Assembly (NCBI GenBank): GCA_030062745.1
Contig: CP099841.1
Location: forward strand, 18,541,398 to 18,605,397
Direction: 5' to 3'
DNA: 64,000 nucleotides
From: Capitulum mitella
Taxonomy: Eukaryota; Arthropoda; Thecostraca; Pollicipedomorpha; Pollicipedidae
The position numbers were made by a program, and so were the translations under genes. The notes beneath the pieces are model-generated. The model was given only the letters and a program-made list of their open reading frames with translations, had not been told where the DNA came from and did not search any database. Positions 1-12,170 of this stretch are shown in pieces; positions within the stretch are counted from its first letter, which is position 1, and each line of letters opens with the position of its first letter.

Positions 1-1000
1 AGCACAACAGGCCAGTATCCAGGGGGATTCCACCATCAGATTGGCGCACTGGCCAGATGCTCTGACGATAAGAATATATTTCCCGCACTTCGGCTTGCGA
101 AACGCTCTATAAATTCAGCGATGATTCAATGCCGCTGATGGCGGATATCACCGCGGTGCTAGATCACGGCGCGCACTGCTGCTCAGAATGCGCACGGTGG
201 ACGCCACCGCCCGGGGCCGCCGAGGCCAGGCCGGCCCGAGAAATCGTTCAGCGTGCGAACCGCCAGCCGCGGCCGGCGACAGTGGAATACCGGCGCTCGG
301 CGCTAAACGCCCTGTGTACACGCACGGTTCACGCGCACCATCAGTCGCCGCCACACGCACGGCCGGCCGCCGCTGCCGAACTGCTGCAGTGCAGGGCTGG
401 CGTGCGGGAGAGCAGCGGATCTAGAGATCGATTAAAGCTGGAGTGCAGGAGTGTCGGGAATCCAGAAGTTGGTAAAAGCTGGTATGCAGGAGTGCAGGGT
501 TGAGGTACGAAATACAGAACTGGAACACAGGATTGCCGGGGATCTAAAGGCCGGTCAGAGATGTGGCGCAGGAGAGTAGGCCGGTCAGGGGGATCGCAGG
601 CTCGAGGTCCAGGCGAGCAGCGCACGAGGGGTTCATCTCGAGCTGCAGCGGCCCGACGGGCGGCGCCGGAGGCAGACGTCTCAGCGTGCCTCATCAGCCC
701 TCCGCGACGCATCCGCTCGTGCAGGACGCCATTGTTCGGGCGGCGGCGTATGCGGCGCGTCGGCGGCGGCGCGGCGGCGCGGGCTGACGTGCCACGGCAT
801 CCTGCCCGGTGACAGCTCGGAGTCAGACTGTCCACATTCCCGGCCGCTGTCCGCCGGCGTGCGGGGGTGTCGCAAGGCCGCCGGCCGCGAGTGTTCGGTC
901 GGCCTCATTGCTGCCGTCGCGCTACGCCGGAACAGCGAATGGCGGCTGGCGCCGGCGTGATGCGCTCATGAAGATGACGGTTGCTGACAGGGCACCCTTG
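1..1000. other. GC- and CpG-rich segment without a recognisable gene
   Basis: The stretch from about 130 to 960 is rich in CpG and has overlapping open frames on both strands. None gives a protein I recognise, and all look like products of stop-poor GC-rich DNA. Between about 420 and 620 there are loosely repeated phrases of the type 'ctggagtgcaggagtg', which suggest a worn-out minisatellite. It could be a CpG-island promoter of a gene outside the window. I see no splice-supported exon. Confidence 0.4.
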
Positions 1001-2430
1001 CGATGATGAAGCTGACCTTGCCTGATTCCGATGCACACAGGTCACGTGCAGGTGCTCTTTTAACGGTTGTTTATGACAGTCAGACGCCTCCATAGCTAGC
1101 AGCGCACCATGATAGGGTGTGTCCGGAAGCAGTTCATTATGCATGTACGTGGAATACTTGATGAACACGTTACTCTGACGGGCAGATAACCTTCGAGTGC
1201 ACTATTCAATGAAAAATGTCTGTATCACAGTTTCTCCTGAGGTTAACTCAGCAAACTGCACCTTTTCTAATTTATTTCTTGATAGCACCCCTCCCCTTTT
1301 AGCTTACTCCTACCCCTCGTTTGTTTCCTGTCATGGATTTCATATCTAGTCGATGTCTATGGAACTGGCCACATAAATTATTTTTTACACTCATGCAATG
1401 CATACACGCCAAAGAAAGACACTAAAACGTCGCAGACGCTGGGTTTAAACCCCCCCCCCCCGAGCAGGCACAAATTCCGGGCTCTAGAACAGAACAGCTA
1501 TCATGTCACCGGGTGTGATGTCATGCTATGGTGTCACGAGGAAGTGTTTGGGTAATGGAGCAATATTTGGCCGGTTGACCAAGGCAGAATTACGCCATAT
1601 TTGGAAAAACTTGGACGCAGGACGGAGCAGCGAAGAGCAGTGAAAAAAGAACGGAGCGAGCGGAGCCGATGAAGATCGGCTCCGCAGCTTAACAGTGAAC
1701 AGCAACATCTACAACCTAACAGTGTGCACAGCTTAGACATCATGCAGTAATCTGACGTAGTCCTCGCACGCCAGCATTTAAGTCGCTATTTCGTTAGGAA
1801 TTCACTTCTGTTGGAAAGGATGAGTGAATGAGTGAAACATTGCCGTGATTTCTCTGATTGAAAACAGAGAGAATGTGCTTCAAACAATATTTTTCGGCTT
1901 ACGATTCTGTACTGTATTGGCTGGTCCTTTAAGATATTTTGTCTTTGTATAAACAAGCTTCCATTCACTTCCGACACCCAAGGAAAAAGAAGAAATAGTA
2001 ATCGGCCAGTCTGTTTGTCGGACTTCTTCGCCGGCTACCTGATACAAGTACCTAGCATGCGTTCAGAGCCTGAGGCAGAGAAAGCAAAGACGAAGTACGG
2101 AAGCCACCTTCTAGTTTACTAAATACTACCTGTATCAAAACGACAGGGAACGGGGGTAGGGACAAAAAGTCTTCCCCCTTTCTCCGAGTACACATCTGTT
2201 TATGTTTAGTGTATTCACCGCGATTTTCTAGCGCAGAATTGCAAAAATCGGGAAAAGCAGGCGCCGCGTTGTCTGGAGCTTATGCGCAAGGTTATCTTTC
2301 TATGATGCAAATGCCTTGTTGAGTATGGATTACCTTGTTAATACCAGCTGTGATCTTTTTATGTCAAGTATACGGTTTTAATCGTGTCCTGAACAGTTGC
2401 TGCCAGGAGAATGTTGTCGCTGTATTACGC
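1001..2430. other. no gene seen
   Basis: Ordinary AT-leaning sequence with a C-run near 1450. Short open frames show no domain, repeat or splice pattern that I can support. Confidence 0.5.
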
Positions 2431-2765
2431 GGTGGCCAACGATAGGCTGTTCCCAGAAGTGTCCGGCGGCGGCAGGCTGTCTCCTGCGTTGGCCGATAGT
2501 GGTAGATAGTTTTCCGCGGTGGCTGACAGCTGTAGATTGTATTTCCCGTGGTGGCCGACAACGGTAGGCTGTTTCCCGTCGTGATCGACAGCGGTAGGAT
2601 GTGCTCCGCGGTGACCGACAGCGGTAGTCCGTATTTTCCGCGTTGGCTGAGAGCTGTAAGCTGTGTTTCCTGTGGTGGCCGACAACGGCAGACTGTTTCT
2701 GGCCGTGGCAGACTGCGGTAGTCCGTGTTTCCTGCTGTGGCCGACAGCGGTAGGCTGTTTCCGAG
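2431..2765. repeat. degenerate minisatellite, about 30-bp unit
   Basis: About eleven diverged head-to-tail copies of a 30-bp unit built around 'gtggccgacagcggtaggct' and a T-run. It gives long open frames on the minus strand (repeated Pro/Leu/Ser/Ala residues). These are a by-product of a unit length divisible by three and are not evidence for a protein. Confidence 0.8.
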
Positions 2766-3088
2766 AGCCGGCAGCGCTGGCTGCCGTCGGCGCCGCGCCT
2801 CGCCCGCCTTCAAACAGCGGGCAAACACTCGGCCGGCGCGGCCGACACGCCGCTGACGTCCGCCGACAAACACTCGTCCCCGGCGAAGAGCTGCACGCCG
2901 GCGTGCGCCCGCCGTGCACGCGGCGTTTTTTTTGACATCAGGCTGACCGTAAGGTCGTTGTCTGGGGGATAAGCTACTTTATGTTCGTTGTCGTTTACAG
3001 TAGCTCATAGATGTCTGGTTTGCAAAGGCGAGGGGAGCAAAGCCGAAACGGCGGAACACGTCGGAGAGATGGTTTGAAGGATGCTGCC

Positions 3089-4150
3089 TCAGACCGCCTC
3101 AGACCGCCACTCTGATGTTGAAATGAAAAAACGATACATTTGCAAAGTAAACGCACAACATGCAACGCATAGCAGCTGAAGGTAGTGAGTGGGTGCAGAC
3201 CGTGTGAATATCAACATCGTCACCGCGACAGAGGTCCAGAGAAAGACGACGATAGGAGACGGGACGGAAGGAAGACCGTGCGCCTTGCCAAAGGGCGACA
3301 GACGACAGCATAATATATGAGAACAAGGAAATATGACGACGCGCCTTGCCCAAGGGCGCTGTAGGTGGGACCTCTTGGCTCCGTTGAATCCACACAGTGA
3401 GACATCAGCTTCATTGCCGCAACAGAGGGACCCTTGGCCCAGCCAGCAATGGCATGCTGCAACAGGTGGCCCCTTGGGTGTCTTTGTGCGGCAGGTTTCG
3501 TCAGTATGTCCGTGTCGCTGGCAGTGTCGGCATCTTTTGGGGTCGGGCACAAACGGTCTGACGGAGAAACGAAGATAGCCAGCATAAATATGCTGGGGAG
3601 GCGGGGACCCCAAGAGACTTACACTAATGGATGGGGCCGGGCCCCGTCCCCGGGAAGGAGGCCGAGACACCTGGACAGACCCCCTGGGACAGCCAATCGA
3701 CCAGGAGCTCCTCCTCTCACAAGTTTGACAATTCTGGGGCACACAAGGTGCCAATAGTGGCATTAAGTGAGGATGCCATTTCCAGTGTCGTAGCGACCCC
3801 CCAGGAAGGTCATTCCCATGATCTTGTCTGTCTGGGGTTTGTATTGCGTCTGGAGCAAGATGGATCCGGACCGCACCACCTTGGCAATGTGGACCGGACC
3901 CAGGGTAGTGTCGAGCTCCCTCTTGAGAACGCACGGGTTTTAGTGACGCAACCCTCAAGAGGTCGCAGGAAGATGAACGTCTCATCCAGAGGCGGCAGAA
4001 ACTCGGGGGACAGACGCGCCACCCGAGGGGCATCAGCCGGTTTCGGGGGCCCCCCTCGGTGGGTCCCGGGAGGACGTGTCCGACAACCTAAGATAGATAA
4101 GAGCGAGGTCCGTGTGAGAAATACTATTTCCTGTGTGATGTGTAGTGGAG
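3089..4150 (-). mobile_element. decayed LINE ORF1 (Jockey/I-like, CCHC zinc knuckle)
   Basis: The minus strand carries the remains of a nucleic-acid-binding ORF1 of a non-LTR retrotransposon. At about 3480-3600 it reads an AGYLRFSVRPFVPDP stretch followed by a clear CX2CX4HX4C knuckle (CRHCQRHGHTDETC), the usual order in Jockey- and I-type ORF1 proteins. Upstream, in shifting frames, lie family-like phrases such as EEELLVDWLSQGV and GSILLQTQYKPQTDKI. The frame changes several times and the later knuckles are eroded, so it is a dead copy. No reverse transcriptase follows within the window, so the element is 3' truncated or rearranged. The clade is an inference from the ORF1 style only. Confidence 0.65.
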
Positions 4151-4244
4151 AGGGACTATATGTGTAGTGGAGTGACTATATGTGTAGTGGAGTGGAACTA
4201 TATGTGTAGTGGAGTGGGACTATATGTGGAGAAGGACTATACGT
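4139..4244. repeat. 22-bp tandem repeat, about 5 copies
   Basis: Units of 'tgtagtggagtgggactata' plus two bases are repeated with small length changes, directly beside the LINE ORF1 remnant on its 5' side. Confidence 0.85.
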
Positions 4245-4489
4245 GGCCACTGCGAGGATGGAAAGGCGGGACAGAGTAAGTCTAGTAGAGGGAGTGAAGA
4301 GGAGCTAGAGAGCGCACCTGGTGCGCTGACCCTCCTCACCACCCCCGGAGTGCCAAGTGAGGAGGCTGTGCACCGTTAGGTATCCCCAGTGGCTTAGGTT
4401 TAGTAAAGAAAAAGACTGAAGACAGCAAACAGAAAAAAGGGACTCCGCTTACGCGGCGGAGCTCAGCACGAGGCTCTGCACCGGAGTGT

Positions 4490-4900
4490 TACACGTCCTA
4501 ACAAGGGCAGGGAGGCACCGCAGTCACCGAAGCGAAAGTGGCGCCCTTACGGTGGAAGCACCGAAGGGGGGGGGGACAAACACGCACTACAAATGCGTTG
4601 TGCTATCCCCGGGTGGGACAGAGGCTGGGGAAGCGGGGAGGCCACCCTGCACCGCCCTCACAAGGGCAAAGCAAGAGGAGTGAAGGGTTGGGGTCAGCCA
4701 CACACACGCTCTGGGAAGTGCGGTGTGGAGACTGGGGGGGGGGGGGTCGAAAGGGAAGGAGGGAGGGTGGGAAGGAAAAGGAGGGCACCCTGTACCGCCC
4801 TTGCAAGGGCAGTACAAGACGGGAAGGGGGAAAGCAACCACACGCGCTCCAAAAAGTGCAGTGTGGGAGCTGAGGGGAGGAGGAGTGGAGAACGTGAAGA
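4490..4900. repeat. degenerate long tandem repeat with short stems
   Basis: About three diverged units of roughly 140-155 bp. Each carries a small self-complementary core of the type 'cgcccttgcaagggc' (near 4503, 4660 and 4797), followed by a 'cacgcgctcc...agtgcagtgtggag' segment and a G-rich tract. It lies 5' of the minus-strand LINE ORF1, so it might be part of that element's 5' untranslated tandem monomers. That link is an inference. Confidence 0.5.
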
Positions 4901-5680
4901 GGATTGTCTCCGCTGCAGAAGCCGGATGCTGGATTAACCGAGGTGTTCCAGAATGGTTCTCCTCCCCTGTTCCTCCCTCCCCGCACGCGGCGTGCACGGT
5001 CGCACGGCCCGCTGCCGCCGACCGACGCGTGGGAAGGGCCGCGCGGCGCATGCGTGTCATGGCAGAGACAGGCGCTGAAAAGTCACAGGTATGTAAATGC
5101 GCGTCGGCTGATAGCTATCTCCGTTTGTTTGCGGCGTCGGCGCCGAACGTAAACGGGCTTGAAGAATGAAGGCGGAGTCCGGATCGGAACCGAAGGACGC
5201 TACGCCACGCCGAGCCGACAGTCATTCAGGACGCATTCTGCTCAAAGTCAAGCCGCGTATCCACTTGCCGCTGATGGCCAGCAAAAAGTCGTATTCTTCG
5301 CGGCAATTTGTAGCTTCGCGTTATCTGCTTGCCTTTGAGCAGATCTGGCGTTTAGGGTGTCCAAGGCGAAAGACCGGACGACGACAATGTGTGGGAAAGC
5401 TGTTACGTCACTGTGTTTTCAGCGTCCACGCTCCACTGGAGTGACAGGCCGTTGGAAAGCTACTGATCACCTGATTGTACCCTTGACACGACCTCGTCCG
5501 CTCGCGTGACATACATACTTGACTTCACGTGCGTTCACGCGCACAAACACATGTGCAAAGCAAGGGTCTGTCAGACACATTCGTGCACAGGCCAGTGCTA
5601 GTCTGTGTGGCAAATGGGCAACAGTAGATCTGCGAAGCTGGAGGATGGACAGGAAGGGATAGACACGCATACAAAGACAA

Positions 5681-5836
<156 letters not shown>

Positions 5837-5839
5837 CAG

Positions 5840-7330
5840 AGAGAGAGTGAATTAGCTGCCTGCCCCTATGTCGCACATTATACTTCGACGAAGCATAGGT
5901 AAATTGTCATACTGGGCGTATCGGCAGTTTAAGATAACGGTTTGTGTGATCATGGCGAACACTTATCGTTGCTGACGCCATCTGATTACGCTAAGAACCC
6001 AGTGTTCTTCATCACAGGAGGAAGAGCTAGTCGAGGAATCAGAGCCAATGATGTTACCCCGTTTACATTTGGAAAACTCAAGAAAAAGAGGCATGTGAAT
6101 TCTTTTCTGGTGCGGTCTTGTTGCTAAGTCATCACTGAGATCAAATACGCCATTGCCCTTTTCCTCCATGTGTATGTTCATGGGCTTTTGCAACGATAAA
6201 TGTTGCACCTAACTTAACGCCAGTTATTCAACAACTCTTGTAAATAAAGATGGGCCTTTTAGCGATGCATTCAGTTATTTTTTTTATTTTTGTTTTTTTG
6301 GTCGGGTTGTTACTACAGATACATGTTTGGTATTCCTGCACGCACAGTGACAATGTGTCTCACGCCGACATGTGGCAAGTGGAACCGAAGATGATATGAT
6401 TTGGGGCACTGTATGGAACATTAACAGACCAGATTTCCTTAAAGGGAATGAGGATTGCTCTGATGGCGAATAACTATTTTTGCTTCCTTTTTACGTTAAC
6501 ATATATGTTGTCATTATCTTACCAGCGCATCCTATGATGCGTATCGTCTTGCAAACTGATACACCTTGGGGACGTTTAAGTCACCGATTGCTTCATCTAT
6601 CTATACCCTGGACGTCATTTGATGAGATAGAAACTGGCGATAAACTTGCAGCATTAATTAAGTCAGCTATGTGTCACAGCTGTATCCAAAACATGCTTGT
6701 TACCGAGTCTAGATGGATATGCAACGACAATGGAGTGACGTTATCGATATCGGCATCTGAAAAGCACATGTGAAGACAGGCCTCTTTGAGCTGACCACGT
6801 TCCTGCTGTCTTCGTGTTGTCCAGATGACGACTTTTCATTAATGGGATGCTACGTTGCCGCCGTCTGGGTCACCAGCCACTAGGATGCTACTAAAGGCAG
6901 GAGAAAAAGAAAAACTAGAAAAGGTGTTACTGTTGAGTACGAATACGAGGCAATATGAGCTTCTCCCGGAACCCTGCAGCAGCACTCAGCACGCGCAATG
7001 CGCACGATATCTAGCATGGTCAGTGGCTTGACTCTCAGAAGGGATTTACGCTGTTTGATATGAGTCAGGAAATGTCAAGCAAACGTTGCGTGGCCATGTC
7101 GACATGCATCACAATCCTCGGGCATTTCATCGGGTGCGTCGGACCCAGTTATGCCAGACGTGAATTCACTTGTGAAGAGAGATCAGTTTCTACACAGGCA
7201 AGTGGGTGGTATGGCTCCTGATCCCAGCAACATCCAAACGTTAAACATACTCTACATTCCAATACATAAAAGGCAATTAACACGCAAGCACACCAGGAAA
7301 CTGTGAGGTGAAAGAAGAAACAAAAACAAA
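5840..7330. other. no gene seen
   Basis: AT-leaning unique-looking sequence. I found no exon, transposon end or RNA gene that I can support. Confidence 0.5.
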
Positions 7331-7333
7331 GGA

Positions 7334-7590
7334 TTAACCCACCCTGTCATGGAGGTCAATTTGACCCTATAGTTAGCTTTTCTCCACAATCTTTTAAAAG
7401 CTCAACTGACGTTTCTGAAACTCACAGTGCTTTTTGCAAAATGTCCAGCAATTCCAAAGCTGTTCGTTTTTTCATCGAACTATAATTTCCTGACTTAATG
7501 AGGTTTGTTTCTGGTGGTCACCGTCCCATCACATGTCAAAAGGCGAGCAACCACCAGCGAGAACGGGGACCTGACATGACCTGGGATTAA
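7334..7590. mobile_element. possible short TTAA-flanked element
   Basis: The left edge reads TTAACCCACCCTGT, the same 14 bases that start the candidate element at 19504, followed by a small hairpin (GGTCAATTTGACC). The right edge ends in a TTAA whose inward sequence is only loosely related to the left end. It may be a decayed piggyBac-type MITE about 257 bp long. The right boundary is uncertain. Confidence 0.25.
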
Positions 7591-7948
7591 TTTTGCATGA
7601 CTTTATTTAACATTGTATTACATACTTATGAAGAGAATATCTGCAATGTATCGGAGTTTATAAAAACTCAAAACCACCAAGCCGACAAAAACTGACGGTC
7701 GCGAATGCTATAACACAAGCCGTAATACGTCTGCATTTGACCTGACCCGACCGAAGAAGTAACGTGCAAAGTAGACCAAATTAAATTATTTTAGAAAGGC
7801 CACGGAAGAAGCCATCCATTGATGCCACGCTCAGTCGTCAATCACCATTAGTTTGAATCTCAGGAAGGGGTCAGATTGATCGCTCCCATGATGGGTGTGC
7901 GGACAAGAGCACTATGACGGGCCGGATGAAGGAACACTATGAGACACT

Positions 7949-8499
7949 AGCCCCGTTTCTATGGCACTTGCAAATCCGGATTTTTCTTCAAATCACGATT
8001 TCAGAGGTCATGAAACATGTTTTTTTAGCAAACCAGATTGGATTTGCGCATCCGGACTAAAAAAAGAAGATTTTGCAAGGAAATCGGGAATGCTCGTGAA
8101 TTGGAAGCATGTGGCGGCATTATGCGACACATTTGTTTTGGTATCCTGCGAAGGGGAGCTGGCGCCAAAATCAATTTCTTGTCCGTTGGCGGCTTATTGG
8201 CAAAAAAACGATAAATTGGCACTACGGCGCTCTAACATCTTACACACCAGTCTCTCACAGCAACTCAGTCCAGTTGGTAATCCATTATGGAATTCGATTT
8301 TCGTTCGCTCTGAAGAGGAATATCGCACACGCGCTGTAATTGGCGGCGAATCCGAGATTTCCTGAAGTAATCAGGACTAGGAAATCTCGAATGTAATCCG
8401 GATTTGCTGACTACGGTCATGGAAACGCCACTTGAAATCTCGATTTACGTCCCGAGGGAAATCCGACTTGTAATCCAATCCTGTCATGGAAACGGGGCT
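7949..8499. mobile_element. 551-bp MITE with terminal inverted repeats
   Basis: The left end AGCCCCGTTTCTATGGCA and the reversed right end AGCCCCGTTTCCATGACA form matched terminal inverted repeats. Inside, the words 'aaatccggatt' and 'gaaatctcga' recur in both orientations near the ends, as in many MITEs. No transposase frame is present. No target duplication is clear, so the superfamily (hAT or PIF/Harbinger are possible) is not assigned. Confidence 0.7.
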
Positions 8500-9800
8500 G
8501 TTGCTACGAAGAATGTTTTTGATGTGTCCTGGCAAGGTGCGGTGTTCAAACCCCCTTTCTAGCACTTGCGACACCAGCTTTGGTAGGTCAGGCAACAGTC
8601 CGCGTACTTGGACGAATTTGGCGTCATTTTTGTAGCATTTTATGCAGAGCAATTGCTAAAATATTGAACAAGCTCCGCTACTACTGTCTACAAGAGAAAC
8701 CGTGATCATCAAACTTTCCATTGGTATTTGTCCGTCGCTGATAAATTTAGGATCATGGTCCACTCAAATCTCATTTTTTTAAAACATTTAAAGTATCGCT
8801 ATCAACCAAATTAAAATGGTCGTGAAGCCAAAATCCGCACCTACAGACACGAATGACATTCGCAGCTTGAAGTCCCAAACTGTTCTGAACGGCGCAAGTG
8901 ATGCGAAACCTACGGGACACTTATATGAAGCACTGAAGTATTTTCCACCGCTGGGACTGCCTCCAGGGCCCGGCAAACATTATCCCGATTGGGTGGCCGG
9001 GCTGAAATAGCGCCTAGTGTCGCGCAAACTGATGTACGAGCCGCCGAAAAGAGCGCGCCGCTGCCCTTCCAGGCCTCGCATTTCTCATTCAGCGCTTTCG
9101 TCTTTCGTCCATTTGAAACGCACCAGCAAGTCTGTCATTCAGATGGTGGGGAAGTGAGAGCTCTAATTACGAAACGTGTTCCACACTCGGTGATTCCTGT
9201 ACAATCTTGTTGCAATAGTTTTACACAGGACACTGAAGATGTAAACATATAGGCATTTAAAAGCGCACGCTTCTATTAAAAACGCAAATACTGTGCTTTC
9301 AAGCATCGAAGAAATTCCAGGTGTGCAACATGTTTGCCAATAACAGAGATAATCCATGAAAACCTCGGTATATTGAACAAACTTTGCGCTCTTTTATATT
9401 CAACGGGTTATCTACGTGACTTTTTGCGATGTTTTAAACCAGCTCGACTGGCAAATAATTTATCAAGGTTTTATTTCCGGTGTATGCACACGAGCGTTTT
9501 GCTTGTTTTAAGTAAGAGAGGAACTTTCCCTTGAGTAGGCCAGCGGACGTACAACAAACAACAACAATCGCCGTTTTCTCAACAGTGAATTTGTGAATGT
9601 TACCTCACTGATAATGACCTGACACGTCGTCTCTAACCTTGCAGTTCAGAATTTTAAGTCTAAAATACACTAATGGTGTTTTCAGGTCGCTTTCTCGCTC
9701 TGGTATATCGGTATACACGTGCATTATTCCATGTTTGGTTTTCAGCTGGATCACTGTAATTCAGCATTTGTCATATTCATCATACATATTCATCATAGGG
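8500..9800. other. no gene seen
   Basis: Small open frames only; none shows a domain I recognise. Confidence 0.5.
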
Positions 9801-9803
9801 CGA

Positions 9804-9932
9804 TCCTTGGGTTCTCTTGGGTTCTGTTACGTTCATTCTGCGGATCTCGTGTTCTGTTACGTTCACGCTGCGGGTCTTGGGTTTTCTTACATCACTCTGC
9901 GGATAATGGGTTCTGTAACCTTCACGTCGCAG
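9804..9932. repeat. minisatellite, about 35-bp unit, 4 copies
   Basis: Copies share 'gggttctgttacgttcac' and 'ctgcgga' with spacing of about 33-37 bp. The open frame across it is a repeat artefact. Confidence 0.75.
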
Positions 9933-10659
9933 ATAATCTTTCCCCGACTGGCAACGACGAAAAGATCTGGTACCGTAAGTGAGAATCGCATCAAGTGCTT
10001 CCATGTCCGTGCGTTGAAAAGGCCTTTTCTCTGTCGTGAACATGGCTTGGGCTCCCCAGATCCCACATCATTTTTTTCTGTGTGTCATTTATCAGAAAGT
10101 GATTTAAAGTGAGCATGTAAATGAACAGCATTTTAAAACAAATATCTCTGAAGCGGTATTTTGCATTGTTTGCTCTGATATCAACAATGATGATCAAAAT
10201 TTTCCGACTAACAATTCCTACATAATAGCCCAAAGATGTGACCTGTTAGCTTAGTTTGAATTTCAAAACGTTTACAGCAAAACTGGAAATTTTCCGGAAT
10301 TCCATATGAATTGATTTCACCTGAAAATACCATAAGTTTATGCCAGGAGCGAATCCAGATTTTGCTAGGGTAAGATTGTTAGCGTGAGGCCCCTTCAGCT
10401 CACCGCCCCATTTTTTTGCTCCTCAGACATGAGAAATAACCGTAAAAATCCAAGCGCTTCACCTTATTTTAGCAAATCTTGCGTTTTGTTTCTCTTGGAA
10501 AGGGGCCAAAAAATGACAACAGTGGGATTTTAGGCGGCTTCGTCCCTCCCTCTGTTTGAAATTTAGTGTCTGTATTTGGTCCAGGAGCTCCTCTGCTCCA
10601 TCGTAGTTTATGGAGACTTTTTCTAGCTTAGGTTCGGTTCTTTTTTGCAATTATAAGAC

Positions 10660-12170
10660 ACTTTTGGTGGTCTCGGGACGTCTGCTGTGTCGGGGCCCTC
10701 TAGTAATCTCAGGTTTCTTTTACAGTTTCACGTGCCCCTCGGGACGTCTCAGGTACTCCTTTGGTAGTTTTAGGGGCACCTGGGGCAATTTCATGGGGCC
10801 ATTTGACAGTTTCAGGGACACCGAATCCATCTCGGGTTTCTTTCTTGTCGTTCCTGGGGAATTTTTGCTGTCTAAGGGAGCCTCTGTAAGTTTCTCTCTG
10901 CCGTGAAAGAGGCGCCTCTGGCAATCCTCTGAGCCCTTTGGCTGTTTCAAGACCTGTCTGGTCGTCTCAAGGGTTAGTGGTTTCAGGGGCTTCTCTTGTC
11001 GTCTCAGGCGGCCCCTATTGCCAAAGACTACTATTTAGCAGTCTCAAAGGTCCCTCTGTAGCAGTCTCAGTGAACCTCCTGTTCTCCTAGGTGCCCGCCT
11101 TAACGTCTCTGGTAAACATTTTTGCCGTCTCGGGGGCCCTCTGGCGGTTAAGAAAAAAAACTTTTAGCAATGTCAGGACGCCTGTGCAGTGCCATGGCCC
11201 CTCTGAACGTCTCAGGTCGTCTCCATGACCGTATCAGGGAGTTTTCCTCTGTTACATGGGGGCTCTTCCGGGGCCTCAGTGGAAGTCTCAGGGGAGACCT
11301 TTTCCGTGCCAGGAGCCTGCCTAACACACTCTGGGAGCCTCTGGCCGCCCAAAGCTCCATTCCGTCTTAAACGTCCTCTTATCATCTTTGCCTGGCAGGA
11401 GCCCTCCGACATTTTTGGCGGTCTCAAGGGCCATCTGCCATGCAGGGGCCTATCGTGCCGTCCCAGGAGCCATCAGACCTTTCCAGGGCCTCCAGACGGC
11501 ATCAAGAACCCATCAGGTTTAAAAAAGACCAGTTTAGCTTATTTGGAGCCCCTCTCGAGGTTGAAAAGGTCACCGATGAATCCATCCTCAGGCCCTCCCC
11601 CCTGCCTGGCCAGAGTCTCCTTACGTTGTGCTAGGCACGCTTTTAAATACTTACCGTCTCAGGGGCCTCTCTGTCACTTTTGGCGGTCTCATGGACCAGC
11701 TGCCGTGTTGGGCCCTTGGAGAGCTTCAGGAGCCTTAATTTCTGTATTAGGGACCATCTTGCTGTCTCAGGATTTCATTGGTTCTCCCGGAGGCCCTCTG
11801 ACTGCATCAGGAACCTTCAGCTTTTCACGCAGGTCCGTGAAACCCATTCGGGGCCCCTATGGCATTCCAGGGTTCTCTATGCCGTCTTAGGGGCTCAGTT
11901 CTCATCTTTGACGTCTCAGCGGCCCTGTGACTCTTCCGGCGGTCTCATGGGCAGTGCGCCATTTTGGGCCCTGTTGTGCTATCAGGGGCACTTCTATGCG
12001 TCTTAAGAGTCATCTAACCCAACCAGAAGTTGCTCTGGTTGCATCAAGAATCCGTCACGATTTCATAGGCCCCGTCAAACTCATACGGGGCCCCTTCGGG
12101 ACCCCTTTTGAGTCTGGGAAGGGAGCCTTTATGGCCGGCCCGAGAGGAGTCCCTACGGGGCCCCTCTCGT
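10660..12170. repeat. 1.5-kb highly degenerate GC-rich minisatellite
   Basis: The whole stretch is built of variants of 'gtctcaggggcccctctgg' at a spacing of about 20-30 bp, dozens of times, with rising divergence. A 221-residue plus-strand frame at 11225-11890 and several minus-strand frames run through it. Their repetitive Ser/Gly/Pro-rich translations come from the repeat, so I do not call a gene. The array stops at about 12170, before a G-run. Confidence 0.75.

Noticed and set aside
129-835. Open frames on both strands in the CpG-rich left end
   Set aside because: High GC lowers stop frequency. No domain or splice pattern supports a gene, and frames on opposite strands overlap fully.
2364-2919. 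Two overlapping minus-strand frames of about 165 residues with regular repeats
   Set aside because: They come from a 30-bp minisatellite whose unit length is divisible by three, so several frames stay open.
11225-11890. A 221-residue plus-strand open frame
   Set aside because: It runs along a degenerate GC-rich minisatellite. Its Ser/Gly/Pro-rich composition follows the repeat, and other frames here are equally open.
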